Origin: DASTBU01 sp035711845
GTDB lineage: Bacteria; Acidobacteriota; Vicinamibacteria; Vicinamibacterales; 2-12-FULL-66-21
NCBI GenBank assembly: GCA_035711845.1
Contig: DASTBU010000091.1
Coordinates: forward strand, 46,431-110,430
Direction of reading: 5' to 3'
DNA length: 64,000 bases
The translations under genes and the position numbers were made by a program. Position 1 is the first letter of the stretch. Each line of letters opens with the position of its first letter. Positions 16,999-25,086 of this stretch are shown piece after piece. The notes beneath the pieces are model-generated. The model did not search any database. It saw only the letters and a list, made by a program, of their open reading frames with translations, and had not been told where the DNA came from.

Positions 16999-18186
16999 AT
17001 GAACGACATTTCCAAGACGGTGATGCCGTCCGACGACGAAGAAATCGTAGTGCAACAGCCGTCGGAAGGTAACGGCGAACCGGAACCACTGGTTATCCGT
17101 ATGCCGGTGGACATCCGCAGCGTGGCGCTGACGGTCATCGCCGGCATAGGCCTGGTGCTCTTCCTCCAATATGCCGAGCCGGTCATCATACCGATCGTGC
17201 TCGGCACGCTCACGTTCTACGCCCTGGATCCCATCGTCGACTGGCTGCAGAAGTGGCGCATCCACCGGGCCATTGGTGCGGCCCTCGTACTGCTGACCCT
17301 CGTCGGGGCAACGGGATACGGGTTGTGGACGCTGAGGGACGACGCGCTGGCCGTGGTCGAAGAGTTGCCGCGCGCCGCGAGTCAACTCCGTGACACGCTG
17401 CGCGCAGAACGGCGGCGCGAGCCCGGCGCGATCGACAAGCTGCAGGAAGCGGCCAAGGAGATCGACAAGACGGCGGCTGAAGCGACGGGCCCCGCACCCA
17501 GGGATCCTGGCGGCGTTCAGCGCGTCCAGGTCGTGCAGCCGTTTCGGGCAACCGACTACCTGGCCTGGGGATCGGTCGGGGCCGTCACTCTCGTCACCCA
17601 GGGGGTGATGATCCTTTTCCTCTCGTATTTCTTGCTCGTGGCCGACGATCTCTACAAACGGAAACTCGTCAGGATCATGCCGACGCTGTCGAAGAAGAAG
17701 GTCACCGTGCAGATCGTCGACGAGATCGGCGCGCAGATCGAACGGTTCATGCTCGTCCAGGTCTTCACCAGCCTCATCGTGGCCGTCGCGACGTCAATCG
17801 CTCTCTGGTGGGTCGGGCTCGGCCAGCCCGTCATCTGGGGCCTTGCCGCCGGCATCCTGAACTCGATCCCCTATTTCGGACCGCTAATCGTCACGGGCGG
17901 CCTGATGCTGGTCGCGTATCTGCAGTTCGCGACCATCGAAATGGCCATCTATGTTGCCGCGATCGCGCTCGTGATCACGACGCTGGAAGGATGGCTGCTC
18001 ACGCCGGCGCTCATGGGCCGCGCCGCCAGCATCAACCCGGCGGCCATCTTCATCGGCATCATCTTCTGGAGCTGGATCTGGGGCGTCTGGGGCCTCATCC
18101 TGGCGGTCCCGATGCTGATGATGACGAAGGCCGTGTGCGATCGCATCGAAGAGCTGCAGCCGATAGGCGAACTCTTAGGGGAGTAG
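16999..18186 (+). CDS. AI-2E family transporter-like membrane protein
   Basis: A 395-residue polytopic protein of the AI-2E transporter family (PF01594). Paired helices lie near the N-terminus (about residues 40-90), a charged insert covers about 120-180, and helices follow from about 190 to 380. Family-like segments include the ILNSIPYFGPLIV loop and EGWLLTPALMGRAASINPAA near the C-terminus. The family has been linked to export of small molecules or to Na+/H+ antiport, so autoinducer export should not be assumed. I chose the ATG at 16999 behind AGAGG; a GTG at 16972 is in frame. It is divergent from queA. Confidence 0.88.
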   Translation: MNDISKTVMPSDDEEIVVQQPSEGNGEPEPLVIRMPVDIRSVALTVIAGIGLVLFLQYAEPVIIPIVLGTLTFYALDPIVDWLQKWRIHRAIGAALVLLTLVGATGYGLWTLRDDALAVVEELPRAASQLRDTLRAERRREPGAIDKLQEAAKEIDKTAAEATGPAPRDPGGVQRVQVVQPFRATDYLAWGSVGAVTLVTQGVMILFLSYFLLVADDLYKRKLVRIMPTLSKKKVTVQIVDEIGAQIERFMLVQVFTSLIVAVATSIALWWVGLGQPVIWGLAAGILNSIPYFGPLIVTGGLMLVAYLQFATIEMAIYVAAIALVITTLEGWLLTPALMGRAASINPAAIFIGIIFWSWIWGVWGLILAVPMLMMTKAVCDRIEELQPIGELLGE

Positions 18187-18244
18187 TTCAACCGCCGACA
18201 TCGGCCGTCCGTGGTCCGTCCACGAACACGATACGGAAGCGATC

Positions 18245-18326
18245 GCGACGATCACGACGATCACGACGACCACGACGTCATGATTGGCTGACGTCGCTTT
18301 GCTGTCGTCGCGGTCGTCGCGGTCGT
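18245..18326. repeat. Imperfect inverted/tandem CGACGATCA repeat
   Basis: Between the AI-2E gene and the M14 peptidase, copies of ACGATCACG recur at 9-bp spacing on the left (18248-18273). Complementary GTCGTCGCG copies lie on the right (18304-18323). The core is a perfect GACGTCA (18274-18280)/TGACGTC (18289-18295) palindrome. It may form a long stem with mismatches. Function unknown. Confidence 0.7.
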
Positions 18327-18413
18327 TCCCATGTCGTGAGCCGCGGCTGGGGGGCAGGGGTTATGGCCGCCCGGCCCAGCGCGCCTGTTGCCGCGCCCCA
18401 CCCCCCGATCTAA

Positions 18414-18475
18414 CATTCACCATTCACCATTCACCATTCACCATTCAGCATTCAGCACTCAGCATTCAGCATTCC
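18414..18475. repeat. 7-bp-period array (ATTCACC/ATTCAGC) before the M14 peptidase
   Basis: About nine heptamers, first ATTCACC then ATTCAGC, end directly at the GGAGG ribosome-binding site of the peptidase gene. The same heptamer family occurs at 15763 and, in the other orientation, at 24938. Confidence 0.9.
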
Positions 18476-18486
18476 GGAGGGATCGA

Positions 18487-21297
18487 GTGATCACGCGCTT
18501 CTGCTCGGCGCTGCTGGTGGCACTCTGCGTCTCGACCGTCGCGGCGCAGCGCTTCGAATTCTTCCCGGGCGGCACCTACGACAACGCCGTCCCGACGCCT
18601 CAGTCGATCCTGGGATACGAGATCGGCACGTATCACACCGACTATGCCGGCCTGGAGCGGTGGCTCGATGCGCTGCGAGCGTCCGACCGCGTGCGCGTGC
18701 TGCGCTACGGAGCGACCGAGGAAAGGCGGCCGCTCTACCTCATCGTGATCACGTCGCCCGCCAACCTGGCCAGGTTGGACGAGGTGCGGGGCGCGATGGC
18801 GAAACTAGCTGATCCGCGAGCCACGAGCGATGGCGAGGCGGCGCAGATTGCTGCCTCCATGCCGGCTGTCGCCTGGATGAACCACGCGAACGACGGCAAC
18901 GAATCGGCGGCGTTCGAATCCGCCATCCAGACCAGCTATCAGCTCGCTGCCGGCACCGACGATACGACCAGGCTGATCCTCGACCGGCTCGTGACGATCA
19001 TCAACCCCGCTCACAACCCCGAAAGCCACGAGCGTTTCGTCGCCTGGTACAACAGCGCGCAGGTCACAGCGCGCGGCACGCCAGATCGGCAGGCGGCGGA
19101 GCATCACGCCCCATGGGGCATGAGCACGAACAACAACCACTACCAGATCGACCTGAACCGCGACGCGTTCTTCCAGACCCAGATCGAGACCCAACAGCTC
19201 GTGAAGGCGTTCGGCGAATGGAACCCGATCGTGTTCGTGGATCACCACGGGCAGACCAAGAACATGTTCTTCCCGCCGCCGGCCGACGCGATCAACCTCA
19301 ACGTCACCCCGAACCAGCTCGATTGGATGAACCGCTACGGCAACGAGATCGGGGACGCCTTCGATCGCCAGGGCTGGAGCTACTACCGCCGCGGCCGCTT
19401 CGATCTCTTCTACGCAGGGTTCTGGGACTCGTGGCCGACACTCAACGGTTCGGTGGGGATGACGTTCGAGACCGATGGCGGCGGAGGCAAGGGCCTGGCG
19501 TGGGAGCAGGAGGACGGCACGACGCTCACGCTCCGCGACGGCGTCGTGCACCACCATACGGGCACGATGGCGGTGCTGAGGCTCACCGCGCAGGACAAGG
19601 AACGGCGGCTGCAGGATTTCTATGCCTACAAGAAATCGGCGATCGACGAGGGGCTGAAGGAGGACATGAAAGCGGTCCTGCTGCTGCCCGGCCGCGACGA
19701 GGCCCGAGCGCGGAAACTCGCGCGCGTGCTCACCAGCCAGCGGATCGAGGTGCACCGCGTGACGAAGGCGTTCCGGGTCGCCCGCTCCTTCGGATACTTC
19801 GGCGGCGCGGCGGCCGCTCGGGAGGTCCCGGCAGGTGCCTACGTCGTCGGCATGAACCAGCCGCAGAAGCGGCTCGCGAAGGCGCTCCTCGAGCTGGAGC
19901 CGGGATTCACGAAGGAGTTCCTGGAGAACGAGCGCAAAAAGCAGGCACGCGCGGAGCTGACCGGTGAACGGCCGAGAGATGGCTTCTACGACACCACGGC
20001 CTGGTCCCTGCCGCTGCTCTTCGGTGTCGACGCCTACTGGTCCGAGAGCCCGGTGGAGGTGGGCGGAATGGAAAAGCTCCCGGTTCCGCAGGTTGGACGG
20101 CTCGACGCGCCGAACGCGCCGCCCACAGCCCAGCCGGCAGCGGCGGTCCGCGCACCGGAGCGCGCACGTTATGCCTATGCATTCACCGCCGACAGCATGG
20201 CATCCATGCCGCTCGCCGCGGAGCTGCTTCGCGACGGTTTCAATATCGCCGTTGCCACCGAACCGTTCAAGGCGGGTGGGCGCGACTACCCGCGCGGATC
20301 GCTGATCGCGCGCGTGGAGCGGAATCCCGACGCGCTCCACGAGCGGATGCAGAAGCTCTCCTCCGCCTTGGGCCTCGACGTCACCGCCTTGCAGTCTGCG
20401 CGCGTGGACACCGGCCCAGACCTCGGAGAGGACCCCGTTGTCGAGCTCGTGAAACCGCGGATCGCTGTGGTTACCGATGAACCGACCGACGAACGATCCT
20501 ACGGAGCGACCTGGTTCACGCTCGAGAAGAGCCTCGGCTACCCGTTTACCGCGCTGAAGGCCGACATGGTTCGCAACGCTGACCTGGGCCGCTACAACGT
20601 CATCGTCTTTCCTCACGGTTCGCCGGCTTCCTATCAGGAGGTGCTGGGCGACCAAGGGATCCAGAAGCTCCGGCGTTGGACGCAGGACGGGGGCACGCTG
20701 GTCCTGATGAAGGGCGCGGCGGCTATGGCCACACGCAAGGGCGTCGAGTGGACGAGCAGCGCGCTCAAGCGCGACCAGGCCACCGTTGGGCTGTTCTTCG
20801 ATTCGCCAGCGACGCCGACCGGGGGTGAAGCCACCGAGGCACAGAAGAAGGAGGCCCAAAACAAGAGCGCGGCTACCGAGACGTCACCGCCGGACGCGCA
20901 GAAGAAGCAAGAGCCGCCAATCACCCGCGACATCGATCTGGCGCGTACGCCGGGAGCGATCCTGAGGGTCAAGATCGATCCTCAGCATTTCCTCGGCTTT
21001 GGCTACGATCGGGATACTGCGGCGACCGTCCAGTCGAACTACGCCTTCACGATCAGCCGGAGCGGTCAGCACGCGGCGGCCTACGCCGACTTCAGCAGCG
21101 TGAAGCTGGCGGGCTTCATGTGGCCCGAGGTGCAGCAGGCGATGGCGCGTACGCTGTTCGCGTGGGTCGAACCGGCCGGCCGCGGCAACGTCATCCTGTT
21201 TGCGGACGATCCGAACTTCCGCGCAACGCAACTTTCCACGCTGCGCATGTTCTTCAACGCGGTGTTCCTGGGACCGTCTTTTGCACGGAGATTCTGA
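18487..21297 (+). CDS. Secreted M14-type zinc carboxypeptidase with C-terminal glutamine-amidotransferase-like domain
   Basis: A 936-residue exported protein. After a signal peptide (about residues 1-20), an M14-like peptidase domain covers roughly 30-370. It shows a candidate first zinc-site region (NHANDGNES), a HERF segment, a His-rich strand FVDHHGQ and a catalytic-Glu-type MTFETDGG. A C-terminal flavodoxin/GATase-like domain (about 650-780) carries IVFPHGSP and a GGTLVLMKG strand without an evident catalytic Cys. The start is GTG at 18487, with GGAGG seven bases upstream; the open frame continues upstream only through a repeat array. It probably degrades peptides outside the cytoplasm. 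Confidence 0.85.
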   Translation: MITRFCSALLVALCVSTVAAQRFEFFPGGTYDNAVPTPQSILGYEIGTYHTDYAGLERWLDALRASDRVRVLRYGATEERRPLYLIVITSPANLARLDEVRGAMAKLADPRATSDGEAAQIAASMPAVAWMNHANDGNESAAFESAIQTSYQLAAGTDDTTRLILDRLVTIINPAHNPESHERFVAWYNSAQVTARGTPDRQAAEHHAPWGMSTNNNHYQIDLNRDAFFQTQIETQQLVKAFGEWNPIVFVDHHGQTKNMFFPPPADAINLNVTPNQLDWMNRYGNEIGDAFDRQGWSYYRRGRFDLFYAGFWDSWPTLNGSVGMTFETDGGGGKGLAWEQEDGTTLTLRDGVVHHHTGTMAVLRLTAQDKERRLQDFYAYKKSAIDEGLKEDMKAVLLLPGRDEARARKLARVLTSQRIEVHRVTKAFRVARSFGYFGGAAAAREVPAGAYVVGMNQPQKRLAKALLELEPGFTKEFLENERKKQARAELTGERPRDGFYDTTAWSLPLLFGVDAYWSESPVEVGGMEKLPVPQVGRLDAPNAPPTAQPAAAVRAPERARYAYAFTADSMASMPLAAELLRDGFNIAVATEPFKAGGRDYPRGSLIARVERNPDALHERMQKLSSALGLDVTALQSARVDTGPDLGEDPVVELVKPRIAVVTDEPTDERSYGATWFTLEKSLGYPFTALKADMVRNADLGRYNVIVFPHGSPASYQEVLGDQGIQKLRRWTQDGGTLVLMKGAAAMATRKGVEWTSSALKRDQATVGLFFDSPATPTGGEATEAQKKEAQNKSAATETSPPDAQKKQEPPITRDIDLARTPGAILRVKIDPQHFLGFGYDRDTAATVQSNYAFTISRSGQHAAAYADFSSVKLAGFMWPEVQQAMARTLFAWVEPAGRGNVILFADDPNFRATQLSTLRMFFNAVFLGPSFARRF

Positions 21298-21316
21298 GAC
21301 GCCGCCGGAGCTTCAG

Positions 21317-21479
21317 TCCGTTATGCGGCTCGAAAACGAGAACATCGTACGCAGTGTGGAGCCGCACAACGGGCGATGGGGGTCCGGCCGGCCGTCGCCC
21401 GGCGCGCATAGGACCGCGCATTGGCGAGATCTCGCCAAAGCCTTGGCGAAGACGGCCGTGGCGAAGCCCTCCGGTCTAG
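21317..21479 (+). repeat. Dispersed ~160-bp element, copy 1
   Basis: It shares head (AGTCCNTTATGCNGCTCGA-like), middle (TGTGGAGCCGCACAACGG) and tail (GCGAAGCCC then CCGGTCTAG) blocks with 39043-39200 in the same orientation. It lies 20 bp past the M14 peptidase stop and ends at the base before the DUF4112 stop codon. The interior differs between copies. Confidence 0.75.
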
Positions 21480-21941
21480 TCAGACCAGCGAGAAGCGGGT
21501 AAACAGCCAGATCAGGAGCACGATCGGCACGAGCGCAATCAGGAGGACGAGCCCGATCGCGACGTAAACGACGACGTAATCGCTCGGCTGGGGGAGGATG
21601 CCCGGCCGCGCGTGACGCTCGAGCAGCGCCACGTTGCGGAGGTTCGCCTTCCAGAACACGTCGCCGACGTCGCCCAGCAACGGCACCAGGCCTACCAGCA
21701 TGTCGAGTGCGGCGTTCAGCACCATCCGGGCCTGGATCACCGCGGGCACACGCATGCGCAGGCCGGTGGCGATGATGAAGGCCGTGTAGATCGGCGCGGA
21801 CAGATCACCCAGCCCAGGCACCAGCCCGATGAGCGCATCCATCCCGAAGCGGATGCGCGTGCCCGGCACCCTGAACGCGCTGTCGAGCAGCACCGCCCAC
21901 CGCCGCAGCAGATCGAGCTTCTCCTGATTCGAGCTGGCCAT
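21480..21941 (-). CDS. DUF4112 membrane protein
   Basis: A 153-residue protein matching the DUF4112 pattern: RIRFGMDALIGLVPGLGD followed, after a short helix, by a second LVPLLGDVGD. This gives two amphipathic hairpins that may re-enter the membrane. One strongly hydrophobic C-terminal helix (about residues 123-147) anchors it. The function of the family is unknown. It starts at ATG 21941 and is convergent with the M14 peptidase across the dispersed element. Confidence 0.85.
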   Translation of the reverse strand: MASSNQEKLDLLRRWAVLLDSAFRVPGTRIRFGMDALIGLVPGLGDLSAPIYTAFIIATGLRMRVPAVIQARMVLNAALDMLVGLVPLLGDVGDVFWKANLRNVALLERHARPGILPQPSDYVVVYVAIGLVLLIALVPIVLLIWLFTRFSLV

Positions 21942-22218
21942 CCATTACGCACACAAAAACGCGGCGACCGGCGCCGACCGCTGCCACAGATGGCGTGATT
22001 GCGCCGCGAGTCACTTGAGTTGAGATTCGACGCGGGTGGCGCACGGCGGGGCCGCCCCGCCCGCCGCGCAGGCGCCTCCCCCGTGACAAGCGCTTTTGGC
22101 GCCGAGCCGGGGCCCCCGCCGCGCACGCCTGCGCGGTGGGTGGTGGGGACGGGTGGGGCTGCCGGGCGCCAGGACCCGCGTCCCTCTCAACTCAAAGGAA
22201 TCGCACCGAATCGCACGA
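21942..22218. other. Intergenic region without a recognised gene
   Basis: About 277 very GC-rich bases between the DUF4112 and PA2169-type genes, with runs such as GGGGCCGCCCCG and GGTGGGTGGTGGGG. Open frames here have no family-like content. No clear terminator was seen. Confidence 0.5.
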
Positions 22219-22662
22219 TTAGTGCGCGACTTTTTCCATGGCCCGCACCGTGTCGTGCGCCTCGCGTACCATCGCCGACTGCTGCTGAACGAGGGCGAGC
22301 GTCGTCGGGGATAATGGCTCGACCACGGCCTCTTCGTAGACCTTCTTCGCGACGTCTTCGCCGCGCTCGGCTTCCGAAATGATGGCGCTATCGTCCTTGC
22401 CGGTGACCGCAGCCTTGATGTTCATCCACCCGCGATGCACTGTTCCGGAGACGCTGCCCGTCTTTTCGGGATCGCCGCCGAGCCGTCGCACCTCGTCCTG
22501 GAGCTCGCGGGCCATCTGGGCGCGCTGGCGAGAGTACTGCACGAACTGTGCTTTCGTCTGTGTGTTCTTCAAACCTTCAGCCGCTGTCCGGAAACCCTGC
22601 TCGCCGTCCTTCACGGTCTCGATCAGTCTGTTCAGTGTCTCTATCGCCTTTTCGTTGCTCAT
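22219..22662 (-). CDS. PA2169-family four-helix-bundle protein (DUF2383)
   Basis: A 147-residue, entirely helical, charged protein of the ferritin-like PA2169/DUF2383 group. It opens with NRLIETVKDGEQGFRTAAEG, continues with a helix bearing FVQYSRQRAQMARELQ, and has an HRGWMNIKAAVTGKDD segment and a last helix with regular Glu/His. Members often appear in stress-related gene sets, but metal binding and function are not established. A strong GAGGAGG lies eight bases before ATG 22662. It is divergent from glgX. Confidence 0.88.
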   Translation of the reverse strand: MSNEKAIETLNRLIETVKDGEQGFRTAAEGLKNTQTKAQFVQYSRQRAQMARELQDEVRRLGGDPEKTGSVSGTVHRGWMNIKAAVTGKDDSAIISEAERGEDVAKKVYEEAVVEPLSPTTLALVQQQSAMVREAHDTVRAMEKVAH

Positions 22663-22775
22663 TCTGTTGCCTCCTCTGAATCAGCTGGACTGAAGCAAGC
22701 GCCGGTCCAAGCTGCCTGTCGTTGCCAACCCAGCCTTTAACGTGGTACCTAAGTCTTTCAGTGCCGACGAACCAT

Positions 22776-24941
22776 ATGCGCGTATGGCCCGGCTCCCCGT
22801 ATCCGCTGGGTGCAACATGGGACGGCGTGGGCGTCAATTTCGCCATCTTCTCCGAACACGGGACGCGTGTGGAGCTGTGCCTGTTCGATTCGACCGAGGC
22901 GGAGTCGGAATCGCTCACGATCCCACTCACCGAGCAGACGGACATGGTCTGGCACGGCTACCTGCCCGACATCCGTCCAGGCCAGCTCTACGGTTATCGC
23001 GTGCACGGACCACATGCGCCGCAGCACGGGCACCGCTTCAACCCGAACAAACTGGTGCTGGACCCTTATGCGAAGGCGATCGGCCGCCGAACGCGGTGGG
23101 ACGAAGCCCTGTTCGGGTTCGTGGCGTCGAGCCAGGACGATGGCACCTTCGATCCCCGCGACAGCGCTCCGTATGCGCCACTGGCCGCCGTGGTGGACCC
23201 CGCCTTCACCTGGGGCGACGACCGGCCGCTTCGGACGCCGTGGCACAAAACGCTGATTTACGAGCTGCACGTCAAGGGCCACACGAAGCTCAACCCGCAC
23301 GTCCCGGAACTGCTGCGCGGAACCTATCTCGGGCTCGCGTCGGAGCCAGCCATCCGGCATCTCTCCTCGCTGGGGGTCACGGCCGTCGAGCTGATGCCGG
23401 TCCATCATCACACCGATGACTGGCACCTGATCCAGCGCGGCCTCAGGAACTACTGGGGCTACAACACGCTGTCGTACTTCGCACCCGACATCCGCTACTC
23501 GTCCTCGTCATCGCTCGATGCGGTCCGCGAGTTCAAGATGATGGTGCGGGCGCTGCACGCCGCGGGGCTCGAGGTCATCCTGGACGTGGTCTACAACCAC
23601 ACAGCGGAGGGCAACCACCTCGGACCCACCCTCTCGCTGCGGGGCATCGACAACTCGACCTACTACCGGCTGCAGCCGACCAACCGCCAACTCTACGAAG
23701 ACTTCACGGGGTGCGGCAACACGCTGAACATGCGCAGCCCCAGGGTGCTGCAGCTCATCATGGACAGTCTGCGGTACTGGGTGATCGAGATGCACATCGA
23801 CGGGTTCCGGTTCGACCTGGCGAGCGCGCTGGCGCGTGAGCTGCACGCGGTCGACAAGCTGGGGGCGTTTTTCGACATCATTCACCAGGATCCCGTGCTG
23901 TCTCAGGTCAAACTGATCGCCGAGCCCTGGGACCTCGGCGAAGGGGGTTACCAGGTCGGCAACTTTCCCACCAAGTGGACCGAGTGGAACGCCAAGTACC
24001 GTGACGCCGTCCGTCGATTCTGGAGGGGGGACAACGGCGTCGTCTCGGAGCTGGCGACGCGGCTGGCGGGCAGCAGCGACCTCTACGAGCAGAGCGGACG
24101 GCGGCCATATGCCAGCGTCAACTTCATCACCGCCCACGACGGGTTCACGCTGGCCGACCTCGTCAGCTATCAGGACAAGCACAACGAGGCGAATGGCGAA
24201 AACAATCGAGACGGCGAGAACCACAACCTGAGCTGGAACTGCGGCGTCGAAGGCCCCACCGAGGATCGCCGGATCCGCGAGCTGCGGGAACGGCAGCGGC
24301 GGAACCTGCTCGCCACGCTGATGTTCGCGAGCGGCGTTCCGATGATCAGCGGCGGCGATGAGGTCGGGCGGACACAGCTCGGCAACAACAACGCGTACTG
24401 TCACGACAACGAGATCAGCTGGACGCAGTGGGACCTCGACCCCGCCCAGAAGGAGTTCCTCGAGTTCACACGCCGCGTCATCCGCATCTGGAACGAGCAG
24501 CCCGTGTTGAGACGGCGCAAGTTCTTTCAAGGACGCCGCATCCGCGGCGCCGAAGTGCTCGACATCGCCTGGATCGATCCGTCGGGCGGGGAAATGACCG
24601 ACGAAACCTGGAGCTCGCCCGACGTCCGCTGCCTCGGCGTCCGCCTGAACGGCGACGCGATAAACGAGGTCAACGCACGCGGCGAACGCATCGTCGGCGA
24701 CACTCTGCTCCTTCTGCTCAATGCGGACCCGGCGCCGGTCGCGTTCGTGCTGCCGCCGACGTCCTCGATCGAGCGCTGGGAAACCCTCGTCGACACGGCC
24801 GATCCGTGGCAGCCGCCCAGAAGGCTTCACGGCGGCGACCGCTACCAGCTCCAGGCCCATTCGATGGCGGCGTTGAGGTTGGGGCGCCGCGGCCAGCACA
24901 AGCGCCAGGGCGACGAGTGGGGCCCGATGGGAGTGGTCTGA
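22776..24941 (+). CDS. glgX: Glycogen debranching enzyme (GlgX/TreX type, GH13)
   Basis: A 721-residue isoamylase-type GH13 enzyme that hydrolyses alpha-1,6 branches. The N-terminal CBM48-like domain begins WPGSPYPLGATWDG. The TIM barrel carries VILDVVYNHT, nucleophile Asp347 in GFRFDLA, acid Glu383 in IAEPWDLG and Asp455 in ITAHDG. I chose the ATG at 22776 because it matches the family's usual N-terminus; upstream GTG/TTG starts are possible and no Shine-Dalgarno is visible. It heads a trehalose/glucan cluster with treY and treZ, so it could serve as TreX. Its TGA stop lies in the first unit of a repeat array. Confidence 0.93.
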   Translation: MRVWPGSPYPLGATWDGVGVNFAIFSEHGTRVELCLFDSTEAESESLTIPLTEQTDMVWHGYLPDIRPGQLYGYRVHGPHAPQHGHRFNPNKLVLDPYAKAIGRRTRWDEALFGFVASSQDDGTFDPRDSAPYAPLAAVVDPAFTWGDDRPLRTPWHKTLIYELHVKGHTKLNPHVPELLRGTYLGLASEPAIRHLSSLGVTAVELMPVHHHTDDWHLIQRGLRNYWGYNTLSYFAPDIRYSSSSSLDAVREFKMMVRALHAAGLEVILDVVYNHTAEGNHLGPTLSLRGIDNSTYYRLQPTNRQLYEDFTGCGNTLNMRSPRVLQLIMDSLRYWVIEMHIDGFRFDLASALARELHAVDKLGAFFDIIHQDPVLSQVKLIAEPWDLGEGGYQVGNFPTKWTEWNAKYRDAVRRFWRGDNGVVSELATRLAGSSDLYEQSGRRPYASVNFITAHDGFTLADLVSYQDKHNEANGENNRDGENHNLSWNCGVEGPTEDRRIRELRERQRRNLLATLMFASGVPMISGGDEVGRTQLGNNNAYCHDNEISWTQWDLDPAQKEFLEFTRRVIRIWNEQPVLRRRKFFQGRRIRGAEVLDIAWIDPSGGEMTDETWSSPDVRCLGVRLNGDAINEVNARGERIVGDTLLLLLNADPAPVAFVLPPTSSIERWETLVDTADPWQPPRRLHGGDRYQLQAHSMAALRLGRRGQHKRQGDEWGPMGVV

Positions 24942-25086
24942 ATGCTGAATGCTGAATGCTGAGTGATGAATGCTGAGTGATGAATGCTGAGTGATGATGC
25001 TGAGTGCTGAATGCTGAAGGCTGAAGGGCTGAAGGCTGAAGGGCTGAAGGCTGAAGGTTGAAGGCTGAAGGCTGGCTGGGTGCTGA
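24938..25086. repeat. 7-bp-period array (TGAATGC/TGAGTGA/TGAAGGC) between glgX and glgE
   Basis: About 20 degenerate heptamers begin at the glgX stop codon and run to the glgE start. The composition drifts from TGAATGC through TGAGTGA to TGAAGGC. It replaces any visible ribosome-binding site before glgE. Confidence 0.9.

Noticed and set aside
18388..18486. Upstream in-frame extension of the M14 peptidase
   Set aside because: It is read from the heptamer array and precedes the ribosome-binding site; the signal peptide starts at 18487.
24938..25086. Possible CRISPR array
   Set aside because: The units are 7 bp, contiguous and degenerate, without spacers or cas genes.
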